Assembly: GCF_947347685.1 (NCBI RefSeq)
Contig: NC_070629.1
Coordinates: 22,756,710 to 22,820,709 of the forward strand
Length of the DNA stretch: 64,000 bases
Direction: 5' to 3'
DNA from: Pleuronectes platessa
Lineage: Eukaryota; Chordata; Actinopteri; Pleuronectiformes; Pleuronectidae
Part shown: piece by piece, positions 49,775-62,516 of the stretch
Layout: each line of letters opens with the position of its first letter
How positions within the stretch are numbered: the stretch's first letter is position 1
Program-made: the position numbers and the translations under genes
The notes under the pieces: model-generated
The model's database searches: none
What the model saw: the letters and a program-made list of their open reading frames with translations, nothing else
Told to the model about the DNA's origin: nothing

Positions 49775-50928
49775 GCCTGCAGTAATCCCATGCTTCTCTG
49801 GCACGACTCCAGCAGACATGGGAACATCACAATGGATTATACAAGAAAGAGAGAGGGATTTACAGAGGAAGAGAGCGAGATCAATGGAGGGAGGTACAGT
49901 AGAAGAGGAGGCAGAGCAAAGTATTTCCTAAATACCATTTGCCTCTGTGCACAGACGCAGTCAGAGAGGAGGTTATCATCTCAAGATTAACATTTCTATC
50001 AATACAGTTCAGAGAAGCCAAGAGTATAAAAAAAAAAGACAAGAACTCTGCAACGTTGAAAAACCTGTATAGTTGCTGGGATAAAAAGTGGCTCATGGAA
50101 TATGAGGGAGCATTTGCAACATTCTGCAAATTGTAAAACTGGAAAAGTTGATAATCACGTCCTCAGTACAGGTTATTAACTCTGTCTCCTCCATGTCTGA
50201 GGATGGGACTCTCATCAAAATGGTTGCCAATTAATTGTATATTGACTGACTAATCCAATCATTGACTGACAGCTGCAGCACTGGGACATATCTTATGAGA
50301 ATGTTTGAGAATTTATAGAAATAATATTGCCACCTATCACTGCTATTATTTGTACACTGTGAAGGTTTGGGCACAACTGGGGCTGTAGACCAATCCCAGA
50401 CTGAGGCTCAAAATTGTTTCAGGTGTACCAGAGCCAGGCTGGAGCAAAGGTATGATGTATTGGCTTTAGATAAAATGAGTGCTGAGGCCACCAGCTTTAA
50501 TAATGTGAAAGGAAAAAGGTCTCACACTCACACACACACACAAAAAGACCCCAAAACCAAGACTCACGGCCATGTGCTCGCTGCTTTACAAGCACACAAA
50601 CACACAGAGAGCACATCACGCTCGCACCGGGCTCAGCTGCTCCTCTACCTCCCACACTGACCTTCACCTGTCACACAGGCTTCATATTTACTGCCACCAC
50701 AGGCCATCTGCCCACACTCATCCCCGACTGTCAGTCAACAGCAAGCCGCCTGTCTCCCCCCCTCCTCTGCCAATCCACCGACAGGCCTGAAGCACCAAAC
50801 CGCACCAAACCGCACCACCTGGCACAAGCACGGCATCGACAAGTGTTCCCGTGCTTGATGGCATGACGTTTTGTCAAAATGGCGTCTACTCAAACACCAA
50901 TCAGTGGTCTGCTCTGATTTTATCCAAA
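49774..50928. other. Intronic sequence, nothing specific
   Basis: A short CA run at about 50526-50542. No gene or repeat recognised. Confidence 0.5.
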
Positions 50929-51240
50929 TCAATTAGAGGCCGACTGATATGGAGTTTTTGGGGAGAAGTGCCGAAAAGAGTTAGGTAAAGAATTTCCAAT
51001 GGTGATATATATGTTACTGAGGCTTAATATTTGACAGTTTAACCATACATTTAAATAGGAAATATAAATATACTTAAATAAACATATTTCCACTTAAATG
51101 CACATTTTTCTTTCTGCATCATCTTTTCTCAATATCAGGTTTGTTCTAATAAAAATAGCTTAGTCTGTGAAGGGTTAAATATATCGGCCGATATATCCAA
51201 CATATCGGGCTCTGTGCACAATGTTCTCCTGCAAACATAA
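50929..51240. repeat. Diverged repeat with ATATCGGCCGATAT phrase
   Basis: Opens with ATTAGAGGCCGACTGATATG and contains ATATATCGGCCGATATATCC (51179-51198) with ATATCGGGC. These phrases recall a dispersed fish repeat built around 'atcggccgatatatcgg'. The middle is AT-rich and degenerate. Confidence 0.45.
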
Positions 51241-52086
51241 AACCAACTCCATCATCTGAGCCCTTCCCCAAAAGGTTTGACTCAGGGTTTGACTCATCTT
51301 TAATTTAAGTTAGTTGTTCACCGTGATGAGTGAAAACCAGAAGCCTCCACGTGTAGAATCAGGCATCAGGCGTCACCACACAAGTTTAAGGGGCTGGAAA
51401 TACATTAAACATGAACTCCCACCAGAGAATACACTAAATAAATTACTGGTGACAATTTGAAGCCGGGCTATAGCAGCAGGAAAAACGCTTATAAGATCAG
51501 GATGAACTAATGAAAGCTGTCGGCCTCTGGACACTGCCTACCACCCATTGCCCAGTTTTTCAGAACATGAGAGTCTCTTTTAATTGTACGTGATGAAGGA
51601 CAGATGTGAAAACTGAACAGTGACACCCTCAGAAGTTCTTTACTTTCTAACACACAGTTAATAGGGATGCGGTGTGTGCCAGTTGTGTGCAGTCACTTCT
51701 CATTAGTCATAATTTTAGTCCGGTGCAGGTATTGAAAGGTCAGTCATAAATGTATTACAGAAACAATGCATGTGAACACCATGTTACCAGTAATGGCTCG
51801 TATTTCTCTTCCTGCTAGGAAAGCGGGGCAAATGCTCCAGGTAGTGCTCCATGCTAACATCTCTCTCTCTCACGCACACATTAACACACACATCCAGCCC
51901 TGCAGGGAGTAGGTGCACTAGCAGGGGGCCACTGGATTCAGACCTCTGCATCTCAATGACAACCACACATCCACAGGGATTTATCTAAATGCAAATCAGC
52001 TGTCCTCACTCTCCAACACACACACACACACACATAATTTACTTTGCATGCCCCAAAATACACAACGCAGCCAAGTACCGCACCAC
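51241..52086. other. Intronic sequence, nothing specific
   Basis: A CA run lies at about 52016-52033. No gene recognised. Confidence 0.5.
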
Positions 52087-52117
52087 CAGACAGACAGACA
52101 GACAGACAGACAGACAG
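52087..52117 (+). repeat. (CAGA)n tetranucleotide repeat
   Basis: Nearly eight uninterrupted CAGA units. Confidence 0.95.
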
Positions 52118-55100
52118 CGAGTCAGGCAGCCCGGCGGCCCTTTCAGCTCTGCCTTCCCTTTTATCTGTACCCTCTGGTGCACGCTCATTTTCACCAAATT
52201 CGCTTTTAATTGAGAGCTAATTTAGCTGAGCCCAATTCTACAGCAGAGGTGGATCAGACAGGAAATGAGGAGCGGAGTGAGGGGAGGGGAAGATTTAGGG
52301 GGAGAATGAGACTTGGAGTGACGGGTGACAATGAAGGCTGCTGCTCGTGTTGTTTTCGCCCTCAAAGGAGAGAAAGAGGTTGAATGACAGGAGGAAAGGA
52401 GACAAAAACAAGGGGAAAGTAACAACTAATTTGTTATAAACTAGGCCTGACAATCTTCATAAAAAGGTGTCATCAGGTTACTCAAAGCCAGCTTCTAAAA
52501 CTGCTTTCACACATTTAATAAACTCCGCTCATTCTCCAGAGGGGCTGTATGTGAGAACGCAAAGATGTAAGTCAGAGGTTCCGGATCTTCTCCAAAGTTT
52601 CTCCTGCCAGCCCCCTAGTAAAAATGTCTGTGTGAGAAAACAGCAGGAGAACCTCCAGAGGAATCACTGCGAGCGAGTTGGCATGTCGATGACGTTTCTA
52701 ACACACAACTGACACACACCTGAAACAAAAAGAATCCAAAGAGAGGAGCCCCACACGTTCTGATATTCACTGTGCGTACAATCCTCCGGAGTTCATGCCT
52801 GAAAACGGCTTAAAGCTTGTCCTGAAGAGACTAAATGTGTTTTCATTGCAGCAGCAGCCATGTCAATCGAACTCGTGTTCACCTTTACGACCTACGCTAT
52901 CCTTCGTAGTGATAAAGTTGACCAGGAGCAATGTGCAAGGTGTCTATGAAGCTGCTGGGCCCGCCGACCCTGTGATGTAAACCATGCTGTAAAGTGATCT
53001 ATGCCTCGAAGGTTATCTGGGGTCTTGGCGATGGGGAAACAACCTCCTTGATGCCGCCTGATGCTTTCTCCACTTCTACATAGCTGTTAATTAGCCGGGC
53101 TAAGTGCACCATTAATCGATTGCTTGTCTCGAAGCTATATCTCATAACGGTGTTGCACTCTGGCAACGCAAGGCGAAGAAATGTGAGGTTCAGGAAGTCA
53201 CACTTTTCCACTGGTGACATACTGGTGCTGGATTGAGAGGAAGCGGGAGACTAATGGCTGCTTTTCAAAGACAGGAGTGGGTGTTGGACTGATGGCAACT
53301 GAGAGTGTGTGTGTGTGGGGGGGGGGGGAACCTGGAGTAGAATTTAAAAGTATTGACTTCAATTATAATAACACTCTCGATAAGTGGGAGAATGTTGTTA
53401 CAGCTGCGGGGTGGGACTGTGTGCATCAGAAATTCTCACCATACAGATACAATTGCTTGAAATGTTCTGAAACACATCACATAAGCTTTTACTGTGAGAA
53501 CTCTTCAACCCTGAAGAGACAAGTGGGGAAAACATGAGGTAAAAGAAAATATAAGCGAAGGTGAAAGTGAGCAGAAAGTGGAATATGTTAGGAAAAAGAA
53601 ATCCCCTATTGGTGGACATGAAAAAGTGATGAAGACACAACACTTTTTGTTCAGGCCTTTTCATCAGATTATAGAAAGAAGGTGTAGAAACAAAGGAACA
53701 GTCGAATAGAATGTACGGATCAGATACTGCTTCAACAGGCGGACGACAATACTACTCTGTTTGGATTAGTGGTGAAAGTCAATCCAAGCAGGTGATGCTG
53801 TGTAGACAAGTGTGTGATTAAACAATCTAATTCTTAATTTTTCCCTCAAGTTATTATAAGGTTTGCGCTTTTATTTGGAAACATTCAAAAGATGCCAGGA
53901 CTTGAAACAGAGGAGAGTGTGATTCAAACCTTTCGGCTGCTTTTTCAATACTTTTATACATGGTCTTTGTTTTGTTTTTGTTGAGGATACATTAAACATT
54001 CCAGACATAAATTGTGGGGATTCAAAAATAATTAAAAACCTTTTTAAAGGTGCAGCAGCTTTGATAAAACTTGATAAATTGCTTTGGTCAGTTATGAAGT
54101 AAAAAGATCAAACATTGGCTGTTTATAGCTTCACAACTACGAACCTTGGCTGGAATGACGAGCATCTACCAACTCTGACATTGTAAAGTCGAATCGTTAA
54201 TCAATAAGCTCCTGATTAGTAGAGTTTTAATAGATTTGGAGTCTGATGAAGATGTAGAAACCTGAATCTTTGAAGACCTAAAGCCACATTTAAAAAGCTG
54301 CGGTGTAGACAACAGTTTCAGAAGTAGATCAGCAATCAGGTTCTGCAGTCTCCATATGAAACCACTTTTACATTCACTAGATCTGGATTTTTATTTGCAT
54401 CTGCACCAAATTACACATTACTCATAAGTATCAGTCCACTTTTCTCTCTCAAAATGGAGCAGCGTGAAGTGCAGCTGTCATTCTTCGGAACAGAAAGGTT
54501 TTCTGACGTCAGGACCCGCTACAATGAAGGCTACAGGCCTCCAGAAATAGCCCAGCAAGCCTCTTAGAAACCCACTTCCAGGAAGGGGGGGGGGGGAAAT
54601 GGCTTGCACTACTTCAGTGAATTTTTTAGGCCGCATTGCTAAGCCAGGTCGTCCTTGAAAAGATGGACCCGCTGCAGCAAGGCCAACAGGCGGCCAAACA
54701 AGAGCGGTGGATGGAAAGATATAATTAAAAATTCAATGAGAAGACAGAGGGAAACAATGTAGAGACCGCGAGAGCAAGAGATGGAGAGGAATAAAAACAT
54801 CTCAAAGACAAACCAGCAGAGGGACAAACATGTTCAGTACTGAGCAGGAACAGAGAAAAGGAAGAGGCCGGGACGACCTGATGGCTGAATGGTCAGAGAA
54901 AATAGCATATGAGCAGCAAGTGCCCAGTTCCCTGCAAACAAGACCCTTAACTGAATGTCACTCCTCTACCTTCCTGTCCAATGCAGGCAGAAAATGTACA
55001 AAAAAGGTAGAAGAAAAACAAGAGGCTGCACGTGAGAGGTGGAGCAGCGCCTACAAAGTGAGCGAGAGACGGACAGGAGCTGTGCAGGTGAGGGAATCCC

Positions 55101-55542
55101 GATTAGGGCGTGACCTCGTTAACCCCAGAGGCTCGTTAGAGTCTGGTTCCAGCGGCATTCTCCAGCCCCATCCTCTGTCACACCTTCATTAAGCCCATCG
55201 ACCCACTGTGCTTATTAAACACATTCATTACCCCGAGTATTGAGCCGCTGCTGCCATCACCGGCCCCCGATGCATTACAGGATGGGAGGCAGAAGGGTGG
55301 TGTCTGTTGAAGGGGGGACACTGTTGAGGAGGGGATGGGTCACGCACACAAACAGACGCACAACACATAGACATTCACGCAGGCGCACACCTCAGTCATC
55401 ACTAATGAAGTCAAATTAGAGACAGAGGCAGCGGGAGGAGAGGGTGACAGAGGGAGGGGAGGGGAAAAGAGAGGGAGGATATGGCTTGTTTGAGAGCGGA
55501 GGAGAGTGATGGGATGAGTAGTGGGACCATGGGTGTGAAAAG
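52118..55542. other. Intronic sequence, mostly unique
   Basis: G homopolymers of 12 bases lie at 53317-53328 and 54585-54596. The segment 52120-52235 (CGAGTCAGGCAGCCCGGCGG through TTTAATTGAGAGCTAATTTA) has the mixed composition of a conserved noncoding element. No gene is supported. Confidence 0.45.
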
Positions 55543-56094
55543 ATGACAGGCAGAAGACAGGTAGACTCTCTCTCTCAATCCTCCTCTGTTTTACACTTGC
55601 GTCTTTTCTCCACCGAGCGGGAGAGAAGTGAATCCCCGAGGAGGGCCATTCATCATGATACGTACAGAGCGGTCCGCTGGGCGAGAGACGAAGCCTCCGT
55701 CCTGGCTCCCTCTTTAAATGATGACATCATCCCTGCCCTTCTCAAACAAAAGGAAAACTCATCAGAGAGAGGAAGAGGGAGAGAGAGAGAAGGAGAGCGC
55801 AAAGAGATTAAGAAGAGTATAGGCGTGAGCGAGGTGTCGGAAAGGGCCATGAATCATAGTGACGTCCCTGGCTGGGTGTCAGGAGCCACTGCTGTCTGGA
55901 GGTGGATAAACACAAGGCCTCTTAAGCAATTTAAACACAGGCCAGGTCAGAGCCCGCCACTGGCCCTCGGAGAATTGAAAACTGCGCCAATTCTTTCTTC
56001 TTCTTTTTTGGCAAAAGCAAACTGTGGAAAAGTTTCTGGCTGTATTGTGTTGCCAAAACCTTTTCAGGTCGCTGCTGGCAACCGGAGGCGATGA
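55543..56094 (+). other. Unrecognised 183-codon open frame
   Basis: A plus-strand frame of 183 codons starting at ATG, antisense to fbxl17. The middle third is a low-complexity Glu/Arg stretch from a purine-rich GAGA tract; the flanks are less biased. CpG is frequent at 55600-55700 (nine in 100 bases). No domain is recognised and no promoter or splice sites were identified. Most likely a chance frame in GC-richer sequence. Confidence 0.15.
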
Positions 56095-56221
56095 ACGAGC
56101 AAAAATGTCAAATTCAGAGAAGCTGTAATTGAATTTTAAGGAGTTTAATAATTCACGTTTGGTCATGAATGGCTCAACTGAAGGAAAACAGAGGAAGGGA
56201 CACATCACTTTCATATTCGAT

Positions 56222-56480
56222 TAAATCATTGATCGTTTTAATAGTTGGTTTATTATTCAGTGCATCTGCTGCTGCAGCTAAAGTCTTTATTGTCAATGTC
56301 GATTAATATACAAATTCTTTCCTCGATTAAAATATCGATTAGTGACACATTTAAGAACAGTGACAAAATATAGAGCATAAGATTAGGAAAACCAGCAAAT
56401 TATTGATCATTAATCGGTTATTGAAGCAGTTGATGATTCATTTCAATCAACCAATCAGTTATTTTGTTGCAACTCTAGTT
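56222..56480 (+). repeat. Interspersed repeat with ATTAATCGATTA-type phrases
   Basis: CTGCAGCTAAAGTCTTTATT, TCGATTAATATACAAATTCT and TCGATTAAAATATCGATTAG, ending near GTTGCAACTCTAGT. I recall these phrases from an abundant unclassified fish repeat whose ends read 'gctctaa' and 'gttgcagctcta'. A related remnant (GTTAATCGACTAATGG) lies at 56590-56605. Confidence 0.55.
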
Positions 56481-58164
56481 CTGTCTGTAAAATATTCACC
56501 AAGAAATACCCAAAATAAAGTATTGAGAAGCCGGACAAGGGAAAGATTGACATTGTTTGCTTGAAATTAAACTGATTGTAATAATAGTCGGTTAATCGAC
56601 TAATGGAAGGAATTGACTAATCATTCCGCTTTGTTCCCTCATATTTTCTTGTTTCATTTAAACTTTAAAAGTATAAAGTTCTTATTTATTCCATTTTACC
56701 ACAAACTCTCAGCTTTAGAAAAAAAAATAGTCTAAAAGCAGTGTGTTAAGAGCCGGAAGGCGGGATAAATTTTGCAAAACCTTCACACTCTCCACCCAGT
56801 AGGCAGGAAGGGTTTCAAGCAAGGAAAGAAAAACGTGGGGTTTCATCTCGGCTTTATCCCCATGTCAGGCTGTCGTCCCTCCGTGTGCTCGGGCAGTAAA
56901 AGCCAAGAACAGAGACAGAAAAAGAAAAGGAAGTCACATTAACATTAACATTCTTCAGTGCTTTTCCTGGTCGTCTGGTAGCTGTGGGCGAATGCTTGAT
57001 AACGTCATGTGCTGCTGCATGTACAGCTGCTGAGAGATTATGGCTTTTGTAGTATCAACGCTGCGGAAGGCCATTCAGTTTCTGGCTAGAGCAGAGAGAT
57101 GCTTATTTTCATTTCAAAAGTATTCAAATTCTAACATAAACCACACGTCACTGAGAGGACCTGAGGTACAAACAGCAGGCAGCAATTTTGCACAACTATA
57201 TTTGTGCAAAGAAATATTAAAGCCTTAATGTCAACTGGTTAGAAAAGATAATTCTGGTCCAAATGACTTCCTGTGAATGTGCCTCTGTACAACCTGTCGC
57301 AGTAACATAAACCACGACAGAGGAAACCCAAAACTGTGTGACTCAAATATTATTATACATAGGTTTTTACAAACGCCATGGGATCTTTTATGTCCAAGTA
57401 GAGACACGCTTAGCTTCATTTGTCTGCTTGTTTGCTTTTAGTCAATCCTACGACACCCTCTGCAGGTGAAAACCATGAACAGCAAATAAGAGCACTGGAA
57501 CTGTACTGTACATTCTATTTCAATACATGGTACAATATTAAACCCTCAAGAGGCAATTAGTAACAACCCAAAAGAAATTTCCATTCAGATGGATAAAAAA
57601 AATATTCAGCATTTTAGATTGTATTATTTGTGTATTTATACCACTGAAAACATTTTTGTGATTGAAAAAAACCTTGAGGGACAAAAAAAGGAAAATAAAT
57701 CATGTTTGGCGATAATGTCTAACACCGCGAGGGAACAAATGCAATAATGTAAAGTGCATCCGTCAAAAATGCAATTGACCATTTCTTATTCATCATTCTG
57801 GAATTAAACTAACATTTCCCTCGGTTTGTTTTACTTCCACACAATTTAAACAATTCTTGATTTCACTCGCTGAAAGTAATCATCAGGGATTTGTTTGGAA
57901 TAACTGATAATGGGACTTTTTAGGACTTGGACAGTAATAACTGTGTTTAGTCAGTAATGTTAGAGAGGAAATTGGAAGACACTGCATTTGGTTCTTTACA
58001 TTTTAAAACAATCAAGACAGAGGATGACACATCCTCCTGTCAAAGTTCTGCAATAGGTACAGACATACTGAAAGCTGTAATACCCATGCATTGAATACTA
58101 GAGGGGCAATAATAACAACAAGGCACATGAATATCCATTATCAGTACAGCTTATGCTTTAAGGG
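56481..58164. other. AT-rich intronic sequence
   Basis: Apart from the repeat remnant near 56590, nothing is recognised. Confidence 0.5.
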
Positions 58165-58447
58165 TCGTGTGGAGGTGGGAGCCAATCCCATACACCCTGG
58201 ACGGGTCACCAGCGCATCACTGGCCCGACATACATCAATTCACTGTGACATGCCACTTTGGTTAATTCAGAGTCTCTAATTATCCTAACTTAATTGTCTG
58301 ACTGTGGGAGGAAGTATCCAGAAAAATACCAGCATAAAACACACAGAAAATACAAACTTCATGGAGACAGACCCCGGCTGAACCAGGAAGTGGGAACTGG
58401 GATTCAAACCTTCTTGCTTGAGGCAGCATTCCTATCCGTGCAACTTA
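58165..58447 (-). mobile_element. tRNA-derived SINE, diverged
   Basis: Same family as 18365-18714, minus orientation. On the plus strand: GGAGCCAATCCCATACACCC, GGACGGGTCACCAGCGCATC, GACTGTGGGAGGAAGTATCC and a reversed B box GGGATTCAAACC at 58399-58410. The 3' tail and the first bases of the head are missing or degraded. Confidence 0.8.
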
Positions 58448-60880
58448 TGAACCAGTTGTGAATGCATTTAATAAAAGATACATCCAACTCTGAAAGAATT
58501 TTTAACAGTATGCATAGAAGAATGTCAGAGTTCCATCACATCAGGACTTCTGTAAACATAATATACTACTGCATCAACTGCTGCTACTATTAATAAGAAA
58601 ATTCCTGCCAATAACTTTCCAAAGTCCATATATCATTAAATCATTCACATTATGTTTAACGTTACAAACTAATATTTTTGATTCTGCAGCTCAACGTTTT
58701 CTCTTTGTTCATGGCAATAAAGTTTTGAATCTTTCTTCTGGAGCATTAAAAAAAACACCACTACCACCAGTTCTTCTATTTTCAACTCAGCCAAGAGAAA
58801 TGGAGGTTTTTCCAACAGAAAACCCCAACACTACTTCTACCACTCTCCATTTTTGTCCAGGCAAACAAAGATATTTGACTTTGGCATAACCCTTGTCGGT
58901 TTTGGCATTGTGTCACTGTTAAGCAACAGGGAGTCCACTGGTGCTGGCTGTCCCATTTCTCAAGTGTTATCCCCTCTCAGCATCTCCATGAGCCACTCAA
59001 GGAATCGAAGACGGCAAGGCCTTTGACTTCTTTTTCAAAAAGCAGTTTCACTTGTGTTATTGATGGAGTCAGGGGAAGAAATGCCACATGCTGAATCTAT
59101 TTCTCTCAGGGTAAACTTACGTTGAATGGAAAAGCTTGTAGCAAGGTGAAACGTGGCTTTCCTTCTCTTCCCCTTTAAAACTGGCTTTGTTCTGGGGCAG
59201 ACGGCGGAGGGAACTTATTGACGATTTCTGTGTCTGAGTGCAGCCGGCTGTCCAAGCGAAAGTCAGTGCTCATTAATGCATCTGATTACACTTCAGGCAA
59301 AGGCCGATCAGCAACGAGCCCTGACACACACACGAAGAAGCATTTTGGGGACAGGGATCGATGCGGAGACTCTTCAAAAGAGCACTGAAGAGGAGGATAT
59401 CGGAGAGAAGAAGGTGCTGTTAGCTTCGACTACACCGTGAGAATGTAACCAGAGGTAAAGGTGAGAGCAAAAGTTTGAAAGAGTTGATGCAAAAACAAAG
59501 TTTATCACTACACAAAATATACACTCATGTCCCGATTCTAATGAGATAAACACAACTGAGGATTGTTTTTAATAATCTGCCGATCCTTGTTTGATGAAAA
59601 TCAAACAAATGATTATAAAATTCCATTCAACTGTTAAAAGTGCTGATGTCAATTTCTCAAAGTCCAGGATAACTTTCAAAGACCTTGTTTTGTCTGGACA
59701 AATCTCCACATACCAAAGGTATTAGGTTGACTGAACAACCTAAGCTCGCTCTGGAGCTTTCATCCATATCACCTGTTCTTCATCAGAGGTTGAAGTGTTG
59801 CTCAGTTGAATTATTTCAAAAGCTCCAAAACAAGAATGTGGGTCACATCAACAGACTGTTGTTATCAAATTCAAGAACAGACGGTTAAGCTCCACAAATA
59901 TATATATTTTCTTATCTTAGAAAAATAAATAATATGCAAATAAGAAGGTGGAGTGAATTATTTTTGGGGTTTTGCTCAAGACATTTCTGGTGGACTTATC
60001 TTTTGAACAGAGATAAGTTCTTATCAAATTTTTACTTTAGACAAAATGCAGCATCTACCGGCCGGCATTGGGTTTATTTCCTTCCTCATAACACAGCCAG
60101 TTTTTGAAATATGCCAAATTCTGCATTGCTTACAGCCATGTTTAATAACTTAGTAGTTTTCACTGACTTTGTTGATGGATTGAAATCCCACCCCACTGTG
60201 CAACAAATCAAGGACCCGATCATAAAAACTTTGCTCTGTAGCACTACTAGTGGTCGAGTGAGTAAATGGTTAATCAAATATGTATCTCAGCTGTTAACAA
60301 GGTCTTGACCGTCATGTCAGATGTTATTTTTAACTAAACTAGAAGGAGAAAAAAATGAAAGATGAGGAAAATTACAACAAAACCAGGGAAATACAGTGAA
60401 ACACAAAGAGCTGGGACAAGGGGGATAAGAAGGGATTTAAAGATTATGAAGGATATATAATGATTTAAAACATGGAAAAGCAGGAGAGAGGAAAATGCCT
60501 TAAGATTATTTGATTTAGCATGACATACAATTAGCAGACAAATAAACAGAAAATATCTCGAGAGCTCTAGCCTGTAAATTCCATTTCTTCCTTATCTACA
60601 TAAGTCAACTTCTCAAATCCACAGAGACAGACACAAAAAAGAGAGAGAGAGAAACAACTGAAGAAACGACCTGATAATATGAAAGTGTGGTGGAAATTAT
60701 GGAAATTGTGGAGCAGAGATTTTCCCCTCACTCTGACAAACATAATCCACTGCCATTAGCAGTTATACTGAATAAACTGTGCAACAACTGACATTCAACA
60801 TCGTGAAAAATCTTTCTAAAGACCATGGGGGAATTGGGGGAGATTGTGAAAAGACGATGGACAATGCACTGTGGTATTTT
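58448..60880. other. Intronic sequence; possible conserved block at 59.2 kb
   Basis: The segment 59205-59335 has mixed composition with several CpG and AT-core motifs (TGCTCATTAATGCATCTGAT) and could be a conserved noncoding element. No gene or repeat family is otherwise recognised. Confidence 0.4.
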
Positions 60881-60881
60881 G

Positions 60882-60914
<33 letters not shown>
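60881..60914 (+). repeat. (GT)n microsatellite with one GC interruption
   Basis: GTGTGTGCGTGTGTGTGTGT followed by further GT units. Confidence 0.95.
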
Positions 60915-61075
60915 AGTTGTATGTTTGTGTGGCTGGTCAGTGTGGTTCTGTTTATCTCTAATTACAGTCAAGTATGTGAACAAAATTTCCAGAGGAGATT
61001 CCAGTGCAGCTGGCAGCTATTCAGCTCAGTTGCTCCCATGTGTGTGTGTCGCTACAGTGTCTGCGTTTTAACTAG

Positions 61076-61106
61076 GTGTGTGTGTGTGAGTGTGAGTGTG
61101 AGTGTG

Positions 61107-61143
<37 letters not shown>
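61076..61143 (+). repeat. (TG)n and (TGTGAG)n compound microsatellite
   Basis: TG units, then four TGTGAG-type hexamer units, then a pure TG stretch to 61143. Confidence 0.95.
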
Positions 61144-61144
<1 letters not shown>

Positions 61145-61194
61145 AGTCATGTCAAAAGGTCTATCCCATAATAACTTGACATCTATCATTATCA

Positions 61195-61330
61195 CTTCCT
61201 TTGCCTTTGCTCTCCCTCTAATCCGGCAAATTAAATCTGCTCATGTCAATATACAATTTAATCTGCGATTACGTCTGATTGGGCCGGGCATGAGCTAGAC
61301 AGACCAATCCGATTAGAAGATGAGACGTCC
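61195..61330. promoter_or_regulatory. Candidate conserved noncoding block
   Basis: Unique mixed sequence with AAATTAAATCTGC, CAATTTAATCTGCGATTACG and CCAATCCGATTAG: repeated TAATC-type cores with CpG. The pattern suggests bicoid/OTX-type or other homeodomain sites, but conservation was not tested. Confidence 0.25.
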
Positions 61331-62430
61331 CTCACTGACCAGCGGCCAAAAGACACCACTCTCCTTGACAGTTCGTCTTTCTCAGGGTGCCACAGTCACG
61401 TCCCCTCCGTTCCAGACGCCTCGGTGAGAGAGAGCTGGAGAACTTGGTGAAAGCTTGGGAGAGGAGCTCTGATTGTACATGCAGAGTGGTAATTACACCT
61501 AAATTGAGGGCACATGCTAATCTATGTTAGGTCATCTCTCCAGTTCCACTTACATTTCCACATTTTGGACTAATTAAAACTGTAAATAATCAGAGCCTCG
61601 GCGTGTGTGTGAGTGAGTTTGTGTATGTGTGTGTGTGAGAGAGAGAGAGTCTGCTGGCAGACATAATGTCTTCGAGATGAGCCAGAGGAAGGATCTTTCC
61701 ATCACCCTGCAGGAAAATTAAGTGCACACTCTTTGATTTTAACAAGACAGGAGAGCAGATAAAGTTTTTTTTATAAGAGAGAGGAAAAGTGCTTCACTCG
61801 CAAAAATGTTTGCAGACCGCGATGTGCGTTTAACTGAAAAGAAAGTTACTAAGAGGAAAAGATGGGTGACAAGAGCTTATAATTCGTCCAGCAGTAGGTC
61901 TGTGAAACTGACAGAACACAGAGTTATACTTTCAGGAGTGAGTCTCCCTCACCCTACGGCAAATAGGAGTGAGGTGAGGAAAAGGGGAATTTGCTATTCT
62001 CAGAGCCTTCACTCTTCGAGGTGGTGCAACAGAACAGAATATGAATGAAGGGGGGGAATGAGGAAAAAAAACACTTCAGAAGATGAAAACAAGACTTGAA
62101 AGGCAACTGGTGTAATATAACCAACGGTGGCATAAATAGTGAATGAACGCCAGTAAAGAATGCAGGGTAGATGTCAAAAGCAGTGGGATCCAGAGACAAC
62201 AGTCACTGGCCTCTCCCAGCAACCCACTCTTGGCCCAGGGTTAACTATAGCCCTGGGCTGATTTAGCTCCAGGCTAACAGGCAATGAAAGGGAAAACTTC
62301 AATTTGTCACCTGTAAACCAAATTTCACGATGCTAGTCAGAGTTAGGAACATTTTCGGGAACGCATCAGCAACTTTTACCGTTCATTTGATAAAATAAAC
62401 TGGTTTATATTGATCATAGAATGAATATAA
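61331..62430. other. Intronic sequence, nothing specific
   Basis: Short TG and GA runs at 61600-61650. No gene recognised. Confidence 0.5.
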
Positions 62431-62516
62431 CAAAAGCATCTTGCTCGCCACCTGGTGGCTGGCTGCATTATAGGTCATGATCCTCACCTCCTCTATGTTA
62501 GTGGATGGAGCATGGA
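62431..62516 (+). repeat. Interspersed repeat fragment with CTCF-like core
   Basis: AAAGCATCTTGCTCGCCACC, TGGTGGCTGGCTGCATTATA, GGTCATGATCCTCACCTCCT and TAGTGGATGGAGCATGG. It is the better preserved copy of the family seen at 6215-6262 and resembles a repeat I recall from many fishes. Its CGCCACCTGGTGGCTGG segment, read on the minus strand, is close to the CTCF core CCACCAGGGGGCG with one G replaced by T. Confidence 0.55.

Noticed and set aside
49380..49931. 183-codon plus-strand frame
   Set aside because: It runs through the TG array as Cys-Val repeats, and its flanks show no domain.
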